NCBI GenBank assembly: GCA_015056625.1
Contig: SVFY01000023.1
Location: 1 to 50,963, forward strand
From: Butyrivibrio sp.
Lineage (GTDB): Bacteria; Bacillota; Clostridia; Lachnospirales; Lachnospiraceae
Length of the DNA stretch: 50,963 nucleotides
Direction: 5' to 3'
The notes under the pieces were generated by a model that was given only the letters and a program-made list of their open reading frames with translations, did no database searches and had not been told where the DNA came from. The position numbers were made by a program, and so were the translations under genes. Below, one piece after another: positions 24,832 through 32,906 of the stretch (positions are counted from its first letter, which is position 1; each line of letters begins with the position of its first letter).

Positions 24832-25554
24832 TTAAATCCAGCCTCCATCAAGGGTTATTACCTGCCCTGTAAGGTATGAAGGTCCCTCGCTTACACGAAG
24901 CACCAGGTCAGCAACTTCCAGTGGGTCACCCATTCTGCCGGCAGGGATCTCTTCCTCCAGCTCATCAAGGTCTTCCTTTGACAGGTGCTTCCTGTTCATA
25001 TCAGTATCGATGACGCCGCAGGCAATGGCATTTACCTGAATGTTACTTGGCGCCAGCTCCTTGGCAAGGGCTCTGGTAAAAGAGTTGACTCCGCCCTTTG
25101 ATGCAGAATAAGCAACCTCGCAGGACGCTCCCACATTCCCCCATACAGATGAAATGTTGATGATCCTTCCGCTCTGCCTTCTGACCATGGATGGCACAAA
25201 GAGCTTGCAGGTGTAAAATACGCTGTTTAAGTTACTTGATATCACATTCTCCCAGTCTGCCACTTCCATGTCAGTCAAAAGACCTATCCAGGCAATACCA
25301 GCATTGTTGATGAGGATGTCGATATCCCCGATCTTCTCTGAAAGCTCTTTTACCTTATTAAAATCGGACATATCGCAGGAGTATACACTGCAGCTGATGC
25401 CGCATTCCTCCTCCAGCTCCTTCTTAAGGCCACCAAGCATTTCAATATTGTCTTTACATGTCAGGAACAGGTCGTCGCCTTCTTTGGCAAAAGAGATGGC
25501 AATTGCCCGTCCAATGCCTCTGCTTGCCCCTGTTATGAGTACTTTTCTTTTCAT
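24832..25554 (-). CDS. SDR family oxidoreductase (FabG/YmfI-like)
   Basis: A 240-residue short-chain dehydrogenase. It shows the nucleotide loop TGASRGIG, the NNAGI strand and the catalytic Ser-Tyr-Lys set (ISSVWG, YSASKGG), ending in LTGQVITLDGGWI. It could be a 3-oxoacyl-ACP reductase, or the EF-P 5-aminopentanone reductase YmfI that clostridia encode outside fatty-acid clusters. The absence of fab genes around it favours the latter only weakly. ATG 25554 with GGAG upstream is preferred over the longer open frame. Confidence 0.8.
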   Translation of the reverse strand: MKRKVLITGASRGIGRAIAISFAKEGDDLFLTCKDNIEMLGGLKKELEEECGISCSVYSCDMSDFNKVKELSEKIGDIDILINNAGIAWIGLLTDMEVADWENVISSNLNSVFYTCKLFVPSMVRRQSGRIINISSVWGNVGASCEVAYSASKGGVNSFTRALAKELAPSNIQVNAIACGVIDTDMNRKHLSKEDLDELEEEIPAGRMGDPLEVADLVLRVSEGPSYLTGQVITLDGGWI

Positions 25555-25599
25555 ATAAACTCCATTAAATATAGAAAAAGCGTCAGGAAAATTATACAT

Positions 25600-25628
25600 A
25601 AAAATAGCCGGAGGCAAAAGCCCCCGGC
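25600..25628 (-). terminator. Terminator of the cheY-like gene
   Basis: GCCGG-GGGC/GCC-TCCGGC with a TTTT loop is followed by TATTTTTA on the minus strand, 15 bases after the stop. Confidence 0.85.
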
Positions 25629-25643
25629 CCAAAGATCACCACA

Positions 25644-26012
25644 TCATTCGGTCTGTGAACAGTGCCTTAGTGCCTCAAGTACTGTTTCTTCAACAAAGGG
25701 CTTTGAAATAAACTCTGCTGCCCCAAGCTTGACCGCCTCCATCATCTTGTCCTTCTGACCTGCTGCCGTGATCATAATGACCTTGGCGTCAGGGTTTTCT
25801 CTTTTTATCTGGCGAAGGGCTTCAATGCCGTCCATTTCAGGCATTGTGATATCCATGGTCACAATATCAGGCTGGAATTTCACATAATAAGCCACGCCCT
25901 CTTTGCCGTTTATGGCCTCGCCTGCAACCTTAAATCCTGCTCTCTCTAAAATGTCCTTTAAGATCCTTCGTGAAGTTCTGGAATCATCTACTATAAGTAC
26001 GCTGCTACTCAT
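25644..26012 (-). CDS. CheY-like single-domain response regulator
   Basis: A 122-residue receiver domain with no output domain. It has the acidic pair and Ser (LIVDDSRTSRR), phospho-Asp near residue 54 (VTMDITMPEMDG), the conserved Thr/Ala (MITAAG) and Lys (ISKPF). It follows the MshEN/CheX-like gene by 13 bases, in the order expected for a regulator with its own phosphatase partner. It may act on the flagellar motor or on a surface system; no che kinase lies in the window. Confidence 0.92.
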   Translation of the reverse strand: MSSSVLIVDDSRTSRRILKDILERAGFKVAGEAINGKEGVAYYVKFQPDIVTMDITMPEMDGIEALRQIKRENPDAKVIMITAAGQKDKMMEAVKLGAAEFISKPFVEETVLEALRHCSQTE

Positions 26013-26025
26013 CTCTTAACCCCCA

Positions 26026-26913
26026 TTAACCTAGTGCAAAGTCTTTAGAAACAGCAATCATATATTTGATCTCGCCGCCGCAGATATAGACTGGCAAAAC
26101 GATCATTTCCTCGCTAGAAGCCTGGGCAAAATTCACGGAGAAATTGGGCGGCTCAAGTTCAAGCCTTACGTCTGACTTGCTCTGCTCTGTGGCGTAAAGG
26201 CCGTTGATGCAGTTGATAAGCTCACACACAGCATCAAGGGCGTCCTCCTTGGTCTCAATGAACTCTTCCTTGGTGTAGGCGATGGCCATCTTGCGGACAT
26301 CGTCGTACCTTCCGGAAATTGCCACAACTGCGCTCTTGTCGCCGTGGAACTTCTGATAGCCAAAGACCTCTTCCTTCATGATCTTGGCTGTATAAGCTTT
26401 TCCAATGTATAAGTGATTGTCCACGAGACGGTACATGCTCTTGACTCCCATGGCGAACACGCCCTTGTACAGCGGATCATCGGTATCTACGAAAACATTC
26501 ACAGCCTGGGCAACATCCCCTGTCTTAAGGGCAGCCATGTCGCTCTCAGTAAAACCGTGAAGGCTCTGATATCCATTCTCAGCCTCTTCAAGCTGCTGCA
26601 TGGTCAAAAAGCCCTTATCCACAATGGACTGAAGAAATACAAGATAGGTGTTCCCCTGAAGCTCCAAAAGTCTTGAAACCTGAGCCTCATTCAGATACCC
26701 CCGATCGATGGCAATGTCGCCAAAGCGCATGTCCATGGAAGCCTGCAGCATATTGACCTGCTCAGCCTGGGCAATGCTCATGAGTTTTTCGGCAACAGCA
26801 ATGACTCCAAGCTTGGCGCGGCTTTGATCCTGGGCCTTATAGGCCTCAAGAAGCTGCTGCTTCGTCAAAAGCCCCTGCTCCACCAGATAACTTCCCATCA
26901 ATCGATCTAACAT
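26026..26913 (-). CDS. MshEN-like repeat protein with C-terminal CheX-like domain
   Basis: A 295-residue protein without a membrane segment. Residues 1-120 contain repeated LxG..LVE.GLLT..QL units (SYLVEQGLLTKQQLLEAYKAQ-like, then RFGDIAIDRGYLNEAQVSRLL, SIVDKGFLTMQQLEEAE), as in GspE_N/MshEN domains, some of which bind c-di-GMP. Residues 150-295 look like a CheX/CheC phosphatase domain, with the E-x-x-N pair in AVCELINCINGLY. With the next gene encoding a CheY, it probably dephosphorylates that regulator. Whether the repeats bind a nucleotide is unknown. ATG 26913 has upstream GGAGC and AAGAGA. Confidence 0.72.
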   Translation of the reverse strand: MLDRLMGSYLVEQGLLTKQQLLEAYKAQDQSRAKLGVIAVAEKLMSIAQAEQVNMLQASMDMRFGDIAIDRGYLNEAQVSRLLELQGNTYLVFLQSIVDKGFLTMQQLEEAENGYQSLHGFTESDMAALKTGDVAQAVNVFVDTDDPLYKGVFAMGVKSMYRLVDNHLYIGKAYTAKIMKEEVFGYQKFHGDKSAVVAISGRYDDVRKMAIAYTKEEFIETKEDALDAVCELINCINGLYATEQSKSDVRLELEPPNFSVNFAQASSEEMIVLPVYICGGEIKYMIAVSKDFALG

Positions 26914-26974
26914 ATATCTCTTGCTCCTTCACGTCACATGAACTCTGGGTAAAAGATAAATCAGGTACACTTCA

Positions 26975-27003
26975 ATTTTAGACTAAATTCCGTACATAAA
27001 CAA
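26975..27003 (-). promoter_or_regulatory. Promoter of the MshEN/CheX-cheY operon
   Basis: On the minus strand TTGTTT (26998-27003) and TAAAAT (26975-26980) are 17 bases apart. They lie directly beside the large palindrome that ends the upstream gene. Confidence 0.65.
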
Positions 27004-27011
27004 GAGGCAGT

Positions 27012-27127
27012 ACAAGACACGGGGACGGTTCTACTGACACGGGGACGGTTCTAATGTCAGGTTTTATTTTGATAAAACCTGACATTAGAACCGTCCCCGT
27101 GTCAGTAGAACCGTCCCCATGTCTTGT
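27012..27127. repeat. Palindromic repeat element, copy A
   Basis: A 116-base inverted repeat with 55-base arms, one mismatch and a 6-base centre. Each arm carries two tandem units ACACGGGGACGGTTCT joined by ACTG, then AATGTCAGGTTTTA. It starts at the base after the stop codon of the SseB-like gene, so it probably serves as its 3' hairpin. Similar palindromes lie at 30843, 41857 and 50904. Confidence 0.93.
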
Positions 27128-28321
27128 TTAGCTCTTCTTGTTCTTAAGTGCCTCCGCCTGTGTTGCAGCAACCTCTATGGCCATCATCTGCTGGCCTGTC
27201 AGGATAACTCTGTGGCCGTCCGGATTAAATACCACGCCGTCTCTGTCTCCGACAAAGCGGATGATGTCAGCGAAACGGAACACGCCTGCGTTCCACTCTT
27301 TTCCCTTGTTCACCTTGGCAAATTCAAAGCCGTCAGTGTAGACAGGAAGGAACTGCTTCTCGTCCGGAGTCTTGATAATAAGGAACTCGATCTTGGAGTC
27401 CTTGTCGATCTTGATCCTGCCATCCTCAAGGACCTCTGCTGGTCCCTCGTGCTTCATTGGCACGATGAAGTGTCCGGCTCTCATGAGGCTGAACATCCTC
27501 ATTTCCTTGGCCTTAACAACCTCTTCTCTCTTCTCGTAGGATACCGGCCATTTCTTTTCCGTTATGCAATCCAGCATTGCAAAGTTAAGTGCAGGATTTG
27601 AAGGCATCTTGTGCTTGTCCTGTCCCCAGTCGCCAGGTGATGCCACGATCTCGTTTCTCTTAAACCTTGCTCTGTAGGCACCGTTGTCAACAATAAGGTT
27701 CTCGATTCCCACATAGTACAGGAAATCAAAGAATCCAATCTTGTTTGGATTTTCCTTATCCTCCACAAGGCACTGCCTTACTGCGAGCTTTCTGTACTGC
27801 TTGGCAAAAAGAGCTGCTGCCTCCTCAGCCATTTCCTTATCAAAATATACACACGCAAAACCGTGATCGATAAATGGATATCCGGTGTTCATATCGTAGA
27901 GGACCTGTAGGTACTCTGCGTTTCTTACGCGGTCCAAAACCTCGTTGTAAACCTTCCTGTGGTTCTTTTCAAACCCGGGAAGTGGTGAATGCTTGTGGTA
28001 CATCTCAAGGGCAGACAAAAGAAATAACAGCTCCTGAGGTGAAAAGAACTTAAGGGTGTCTGGTGAGATATCCTCATCAAATACCATTGCTCCAAGCTCG
28101 TCCTTCCTCTCAGAAGATATTGTTTCCTTCATCACCTGATCTTCTGCGCCCTTGATATTTACAGGGTTCAGCCTTCCGATAACAGGCCAGCCAAGTCCCT
28201 CATATGAAGCCTTCAGCTCCTCAAGGCTCTTTTCCTTCTGAGCTATAAGTTCCTTCTCTTTTTGTTCCTCTTCAGCCTTGGCCTCATTCTTGGCCTTGCT
28301 GAACATATCAAAAATTCCCAT
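27128..28321 (-). CDS. SseB-like domain protein
   Basis: A 397-residue protein without signal or membrane segments. A charged coiled-coil start (residues 8-40) and a middle region of unknown type are followed by a C-terminal domain (about 285-395) that fits the SseB N-terminal family (FLPVYTDGFEFAKV, VVFNPDGHRVILTGQQM). The function of SseB is not settled; it was named for enhanced serine sensitivity in E. coli. GGAGG precedes ATG 28321. It follows the M18 peptidase by 18 bases and ends directly at a palindromic repeat. Confidence 0.75.
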   Translation of the reverse strand: MGIFDMFSKAKNEAKAEEEQKEKELIAQKEKSLEELKASYEGLGWPVIGRLNPVNIKGAEDQVMKETISSERKDELGAMVFDEDISPDTLKFFSPQELLFLLSALEMYHKHSPLPGFEKNHRKVYNEVLDRVRNAEYLQVLYDMNTGYPFIDHGFACVYFDKEMAEEAAALFAKQYRKLAVRQCLVEDKENPNKIGFFDFLYYVGIENLIVDNGAYRARFKRNEIVASPGDWGQDKHKMPSNPALNFAMLDCITEKKWPVSYEKREEVVKAKEMRMFSLMRAGHFIVPMKHEGPAEVLEDGRIKIDKDSKIEFLIIKTPDEKQFLPVYTDGFEFAKVNKGKEWNAGVFRFADIIRFVGDRDGVVFNPDGHRVILTGQQMMAIEVAATQAEALKNKKS

Positions 28322-28339
28322 TACTTCCTCCGAAAACTA

Positions 28340-29608
28340 TTACTTACTATAGAAAACCTGTGCCACTTTTGACAGGTATTCAGGGTCTTTGCTGCCTGCT
28401 GACTCATAAGGTGAGTGCATCGCAAGCTGTGCAAGTCCGATATCTACTGTGTTTACAGACACCTGGGTTGTTGAGATATTACCAAGTGTTGATCCTCCTG
28501 GCATGTCTGACCTGTTGGTAAAGGTCTGGAATGGCACACCTGCCTCCTTGCACAGGAGCTTGAAATTAGCTGCTGAAACGCCGTCTGTTGTGTACTTCTG
28601 ATTGGCGTTGTACTTGATGACAATACCCCTGTTCATGACAGGTCTGTTCACAGGGTCTGCCTTGTCCTGGTAGTTAGGATGAACTGCGTGGGCGTTGTCT
28701 GCTGAGATCATAAAGCTACCTGCAATTGCAGAAAGATACTGCTGCCTGCTCCTGCCAAGACCATCATTAATCCTCTCCAGCGTGTCCTTAAGGAAGGATG
28801 AAGCCGCACCCTGCTTGGTTGTGCTGCCAACCTCCTCATTGTCAAAAACAAGATGCATGGAAACATAGTCTGCTGGCTTTGCTTCCAAAAATCCAAAGAA
28901 ACTGCTAAATACGCACTCCTGATCATCAAGGCGTGAGCTTGAGATATACTCATTACTTGCGCCCCAGAATGTGGGCTTTACTCTGTTATACAAAAACAGA
29001 TCGTGGCTTAAGATATCTTTTTTCTTAACTCCTGCTGCCTCTGCAACGATATCAAAGAACTTCCCTTCAGAAGTCTCATCTCCAAAAAGTGGGAGCATGT
29101 CGGTCTGAGCGTTGTACTTGTGTCCGTCGTTGGCCTCTCTGTCCATGTGGATTGCAAGCGCAGGGAGCATTAAAAGATCCCTGTCCACATTTACAAGAAC
29201 AGTCTCTGCCTTGCCCTTTTTATCCACTACAAGTCTGCCTGCAACAGAAAGAGGTCTGTCAAACCACTCAGCGCAAAGCATTCCGCCGTACTTTTCAACG
29301 TTAAGCTTTACATAGGCTCCACAAGCGGCCATCTCTGGATTTTCCTTGATCTTGAAAGAAGGAGAATCGCTGTGGGATGCGATCATGTTAAAGCCCTTAA
29401 AGTCTTTTTTGGGTATCTTAAAAGAGATTATGGCTGAGCCGTTTCTTGTAACGAAGTAGTTACCTGGTTTAAGGCTCCAGACATCAGTCTCCTTAAGCTC
29501 TGTAAATTTCTTTTTCAAAAGCTCCTTTTTGATGTTGTCCACCACGTGAAAGGCTGTGGGTGAAGCATCGATAAAATCAAGCATTTTCTCAGTTATTTTT
29601 TCTTTCAT
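28340..29608 (-). CDS. M18 family aminopeptidase
   Basis: A 422-residue cytosolic zinc aminopeptidase. The metal-site blocks are HSDSPSF (about 81-87), the DDQECVF aspartate, the DNEEVGS glutamates and the C-terminal AMHSPYE histidine. Family members form large tetrahedral dodecamers and remove acidic or other N-terminal residues. The frame opens with GTG 29617, but that codon lies in the ribosome site; ATG 29608, 8 bases after GAGG, is the better start. It is divergent from the GH105 gene and probably co-transcribed with the SseB-like gene. Confidence 0.93.
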   Translation of the reverse strand: MKEKITEKMLDFIDASPTAFHVVDNIKKELLKKKFTELKETDVWSLKPGNYFVTRNGSAIISFKIPKKDFKGFNMIASHSDSPSFKIKENPEMAACGAYVKLNVEKYGGMLCAEWFDRPLSVAGRLVVDKKGKAETVLVNVDRDLLMLPALAIHMDREANDGHKYNAQTDMLPLFGDETSEGKFFDIVAEAAGVKKKDILSHDLFLYNRVKPTFWGASNEYISSSRLDDQECVFSSFFGFLEAKPADYVSMHLVFDNEEVGSTTKQGAASSFLKDTLERINDGLGRSRQQYLSAIAGSFMISADNAHAVHPNYQDKADPVNRPVMNRGIVIKYNANQKYTTDGVSAANFKLLCKEAGVPFQTFTNRSDMPGGSTLGNISTTQVSVNTVDIGLAQLAMHSPYESAGSKDPEYLSKVAQVFYSK

Positions 29609-29660
29609 TTTTGCCACCTCGCTGAAAAATCAGTATATCATATTTTCCGATAATATGTTA

Positions 29661-29680
29661 AAATGTAAGCACTTACATTT
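29661..29680. promoter_or_regulatory. 20-base palindrome, cre/LacI-type, upstream of GH105
   Basis: AAATGTAAG-CA-CTTACATTT is a perfect dyad that overlaps the likely -10 box (TAAAAT, 29659-29664) of the GH105 gene. Its core TGTAAGCACTTACA differs from a textbook cre site only at the central G. It is well placed for repression by CcpA or a local LacI-type regulator. Confidence 0.55.
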
Positions 29681-29691
29681 AGGAGGGTCCC

Positions 29692-30837
29692 ATGACAAGA
29701 CAAGAAACCTACAAAATGCTTTCAGAGTACGTTGATTATCTTTTGGAGCAGTCCGATGCAGAGCACCCCTTTTGGAACAAAGAGAAGATCCTTCAGGGCA
29801 AGCCCAATACCTGGAACTACATCGATGGCTGCATGATCACTGCTGTTCTTTCCCTTTACGAGATGACCGGTGACAAGAAGTATCTGGACTTTGCAGACTC
29901 CTTTGTCTCATGGTTTGTGCAGGAGGACGGTTCCATCAAGACCTACGATCCGGCTGAATACAATCTGGATAACATAAATCCCAGCAAGAACCTTTTTAAA
30001 CTCTACGATCTTACGGGAAAAGAAAAATACAGAAAGGCCATGGATACTGCAAGAAGCCAGCTTGAGACCATGCCAAGGACAAATGCCGGAAACTTCTGGC
30101 ACAAAAAGATCTATCCCTACCAGGTTTGGCTCGATGGCATGTACATGGCGCAGCCCTTCTACATGGAATATGAAAAGAGATACAACAAGATGCAGGGCTG
30201 TCTTGATTCCTTTAAGCAGTTTAAAAATGTAGAAGCCCTTATGAAGGATAAAAAGACCGGCCTTTACTACCACGGATACGACGAGAGCAGGGATATGTAC
30301 TGGGCTGACAAAGACACAGGTCTTTCGCCTAACTTCTGGCTAAGAGCCCTTGGCTGGTTCACTGTTGCTTTGGTTGACACTGCAGAGGCCATGGACGAGT
30401 CCATGTACTATGAGTACAGATACCTTCAGACCATGCTTGAAGATCTTGCCAATGCCCTTATCCCATTCCAGGATGAGAGCGGAATGTTCTATCAGGTTGT
30501 GGATAAAAAAGATGACGACAGGAACTACCTTGAGACTTCAGGTACAGCCCTTATCGCTTACGGACTTTTAAAGGGCGTGCGCCTTGGATATATCCCTAAG
30601 AGATTTGAAGATGTGGCCATGAAGGCCTTTGACGGCATTACAGAGAAGTACCTTTCAAGAAATGAAGACGGCTCACCACAGCTTGGTGGCATCTGCCTTG
30701 TAGCAGGTCTTGGAGGAGCCCAGCACAGAGATGGCTCACTTGAATACTACTTCTCAGAGCCTGTTGTAGAAAATGAAGCCAAGGGTGTAGCTCCACTGAT
30801 CCTTGCTTACACTGAGATCCTTCGCAGGAACAAATGA
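29692..30837 (+). CDS. Unsaturated rhamnogalacturonyl hydrolase, GH105
   Basis: A 381-residue cytosolic enzyme without a signal peptide that removes the 4,5-unsaturated galacturonyl residue left by rhamnogalacturonan lyases. The (alpha/alpha)6 barrel shows NTWNYIDGCM, the catalytic Asp in VWLDGMYMAQPF, SPNFWLRALGWF and NYLETSGTALIAYGLL, as in YteR/RhiN. AGGAGGG precedes the ATG. It is the only plus-strand gene of the right half and has a cre-like operator at its promoter. With the secreted GH78 at 12014 it points to use of pectin RG-I. Confidence 0.93.
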   Translation: MTRQETYKMLSEYVDYLLEQSDAEHPFWNKEKILQGKPNTWNYIDGCMITAVLSLYEMTGDKKYLDFADSFVSWFVQEDGSIKTYDPAEYNLDNINPSKNLFKLYDLTGKEKYRKAMDTARSQLETMPRTNAGNFWHKKIYPYQVWLDGMYMAQPFYMEYEKRYNKMQGCLDSFKQFKNVEALMKDKKTGLYYHGYDESRDMYWADKDTGLSPNFWLRALGWFTVALVDTAEAMDESMYYEYRYLQTMLEDLANALIPFQDESGMFYQVVDKKDDDRNYLETSGTALIAYGLLKGVRLGYIPKRFEDVAMKAFDGITEKYLSRNEDGSPQLGGICLVAGLGGAQHRDGSLEYYFSEPVVENEAKGVAPLILAYTEILRRNK

Positions 30838-30842
30838 GCAAA

Positions 30843-30964
30843 ACAAGACACGGGGACGGTTCTGTTGCTGACACGGGGACGGTTCTGTTGTCAGGTTTTA
30901 TCAAAATAAAACCTGACAACAGAACCGTCCCCGTGTCAGCAACAGAACCGTCCCCGTGTCTTGT
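30843..30964. repeat. Palindromic repeat element, copy B
   Basis: A 122-base perfect inverted repeat with 58-base arms and a TCAAAA centre. Each arm has two units ACACGGGGACGGTTCT joined by GTTGCTG, then GTTGTCAGGTTTTA. It begins 6 bases after the GH105 stop and ends next to the MCP terminator, so it sits between convergent genes. Confidence 0.95.
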
Positions 30965-30965
30965 C

Positions 30966-30996
30966 AAAAAAGGCCTGAGGCATTCGCCCCAGGCCT
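30966..30996 (-). terminator. Terminator of the MCP gene
   Basis: AGGCCTG-AGGC/GCC-CAGGCCT with an ATTC loop is followed by TTTTTT on the minus strand, 14 bases after the stop. Confidence 0.88.
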
Positions 30997-31009
30997 ATAA
31001 TTATGCTCC

Positions 31010-32788
31010 TTATTCTTCTGATGTCTCGTCTGCAGGAAGCTCAACCTTGAAGTACTTAACATTTGCTGTAAGTTCTTCAGCGATCTTCTGAAGGTCTCTT
31101 GCCTGCTCAACAACAGCTTCCATGTTGGTATCAAGCTGCATAAGTGATGCGCTTGTCTCCTGTGTTGATGCTGCGTTCTCCTCTGAGATACTTGACAGGG
31201 ACTCAACAGAATTGAGGATGTCTTCCTTGTCTGAGTTCATGGTCTCAACAAGATCAACGATCTGCCTGTTGCCTTCCTCAGTTTCCTTAAGAAGTGCAAG
31301 CATCTGATCGAAGGACTCACTCATCTCCTCAAGAGCTGCAGTTTCATTGGTGATGGCACCCTTGATAGCCTCTGTAAGTTCTTTATTCTTATCTGAGTAA
31401 TCAGTAATTGTTGAAAGCATGTTGGTGATCTCACCAGCAAGGTTGTTGGTGTCACCAGCAAGGTCTTTGATGTTGTCAGCAACTACTGCAAATCCCTTAC
31501 CTGCTTCGCCTGCTCTTGCAGCCTCGATGGATGCGTTAAGAGCAAGGAGGTTGGTCTGGCTTGCAATGGAGATGATGGACTCAGCTGCCGTTGTGATCTG
31601 AGCAACAACATTTGCTGTCTCGTTAACTGACTCAGCAACCTGAGATGCCATCTCGTCGTTCTTCTGATCCTGTTCCTTGATCTGTTCAAGCTGCTGCTTA
31701 ACTCTTGTGGACTCGTCATAAACCTGACGGCCTCTATCAAGGTTGGAGTTAGCAGATTCAAGAACGTTGTCTACTGAAGATCCCATATTAACTGTTACAG
31801 AAGATGTGCTCTGTACATCCTGTGCCATGGCAGTTGCGCCTGTGGCAAGGTCGTTAACTGCAGAGCTGATATCTGTTGTAGTCTTCTGTGAACTTGAGAT
31901 TGAATCCTTGGCAAGTTCAGCCTTGGTGTTAACTGTATCTGCATGATCGATAACTTTTACAAGAGCGTTTCTGAGCTCATGTCTCATGCTCTCAAGAGCT
32001 GCCAGGATATTGCTAAACTCAATGATAAAGCTGTTAGCATTTACCTTGGTTACGAAATCACCTTCGGACATTCTCTTAACATCAGCAGTCATTCTCTTAA
32101 GAGTCTTAAGGATGACTGTAATAATGAATATAGTTACAACCAAAAGAACAACAGCAATTACCATAAATGATACAGAAGAAACCAGGATCCTGTGGTTGAT
32201 AGCCCTTTCGTTGGCATCTTTTTCCTGAGTTGCCCATGCCTCGACAATATCAGACATATCACTGATATAATCTCTTGTAGCATCGAACTCAGTGTCAAAG
32301 GTTGCTATATCGCCTATGCCATTCTTAACATCATAGCTGCCCATCCATTTAGAATACTGAGATGCAAAGCCTTCAGCCATCTTACCGAAGGTATCGCCAT
32401 CATCATCTTTAAGCTGGTTATAAAGATAGTCATTCTTCTTGGCAAGCTCTGCTGCTGCATTTACACCATCAAGCGCCTGCTGTGCATTGGACTTGTAATC
32501 ATCCACATATACTGCAACGCCCTCTGGACCAACATAGTCTGCATAAGCAAGCTTTCTTGTTGCAGCAAGCATTGCCTGATACAGGTCTCTATCTGCATTT
32601 ATAAGATCTGTACTTATCTTATAGAGCGTTTCAAAGTAGACCTCTTCATCGGTCTTTTCTATGGATCTCATCTGTGTGCTGCTGAAGACGATACTTATAA
32701 TAAGTGCTACAGTAAGTACGCCTGTTACACCAAGAAGGATCATTCCCAGCGGTGCTTTAAAACCTGAACTGTTCTTCTGATTCATCAT
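31010..32788 (-). CDS. Methyl-accepting chemotaxis protein
   Basis: A 592-residue transmembrane chemoreceptor. TM1 (about 13-36) and TM2 (about 204-232) flank a roughly 165-residue extracytoplasmic four-helix-bundle-like sensor domain. A HAMP domain (about 230-285) leads to the long coiled-coil signalling domain with the hairpin tip [20 protein letters not shown] and [16 protein letters not shown], which contacts CheA/CheW. The ligand is unknown. The start is ATG 32788 or the adjacent ATG 32785, both after AAGGAGG. Confidence 0.95.
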   Translation of the reverse strand: MMNQKNSSGFKAPLGMILLGVTGVLTVALIISIVFSSTQMRSIEKTDEEVYFETLYKISTDLINADRDLYQAMLAATRKLAYADYVGPEGVAVYVDDYKSNAQQALDGVNAAAELAKKNDYLYNQLKDDDGDTFGKMAEGFASQYSKWMGSYDVKNGIGDIATFDTEFDATRDYISDMSDIVEAWATQEKDANERAINHRILVSSVSFMVIAVVLLVVTIFIITVILKTLKRMTADVKRMSEGDFVTKVNANSFIIEFSNILAALESMRHELRNALVKVIDHADTVNTKAELAKDSISSSQKTTTDISSAVNDLATGATAMAQDVQSTSSVTVNMGSSVDNVLESANSNLDRGRQVYDESTRVKQQLEQIKEQDQKNDEMASQVAESVNETANVVAQITTAAESIISIASQTNLLALNASIEAARAGEAGKGFAVVADNIKDLAGDTNNLAGEITNMLSTITDYSDKNKELTEAIKGAITNETAALEEMSESFDQMLALLKETEEGNRQIVDLVETMNSDKEDILNSVESLSSISEENAASTQETSASLMQLDTNMEAVVEQARDLQKIAEELTANVKYFKVELPADETSEE

Positions 32789-32810
32789 GCTACCTCCTTA
32801 ATCCGAAACT

Positions 32811-32839
32811 CGTATAATAATTATATTGCGTTTCGTCAA
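32811..32839 (-). promoter_or_regulatory. Possible promoter of the MCP gene
   Basis: On the minus strand TTGACG (32834-32839) and TATACG (32811-32816) are 17 bases apart. No sigma-D type sequence (TAAA...GCCGATAT) is seen. Confidence 0.5.
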
Positions 32840-32845
32840 AAGAGT

Positions 32846-32869
32846 GTATAAATTTGCGAAAATTTATAC
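32846..32869. other. Perfect hairpin upstream of the MCP promoter
   Basis: GTATAAATTT/AAATTTATAC with a 4-base loop, followed by TTTTTTT on the plus strand. The T-run is on the wrong side for the GTPase gene, so it may stop antisense transcription or be an operator next to the -35 box. Confidence 0.5.
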
Positions 32870-32906
32870 TTTTTTTAGATAATTTGTTACTACTTTATCA
32901 AACTCA

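Noticed and set aside
27012..27127. CRISPR array
   Set aside because: The repeats are inverted pairs with short fixed linkers, not direct repeats with unique spacers, and no cas gene is present.
30638..31091. Small ORFs in the palindrome at 30843-30964
   Set aside because: Both strands give similar repeat-derived peptides (such as RHGDGSVADTGTVL) because the DNA is a palindrome; no ribosome sites are seen.
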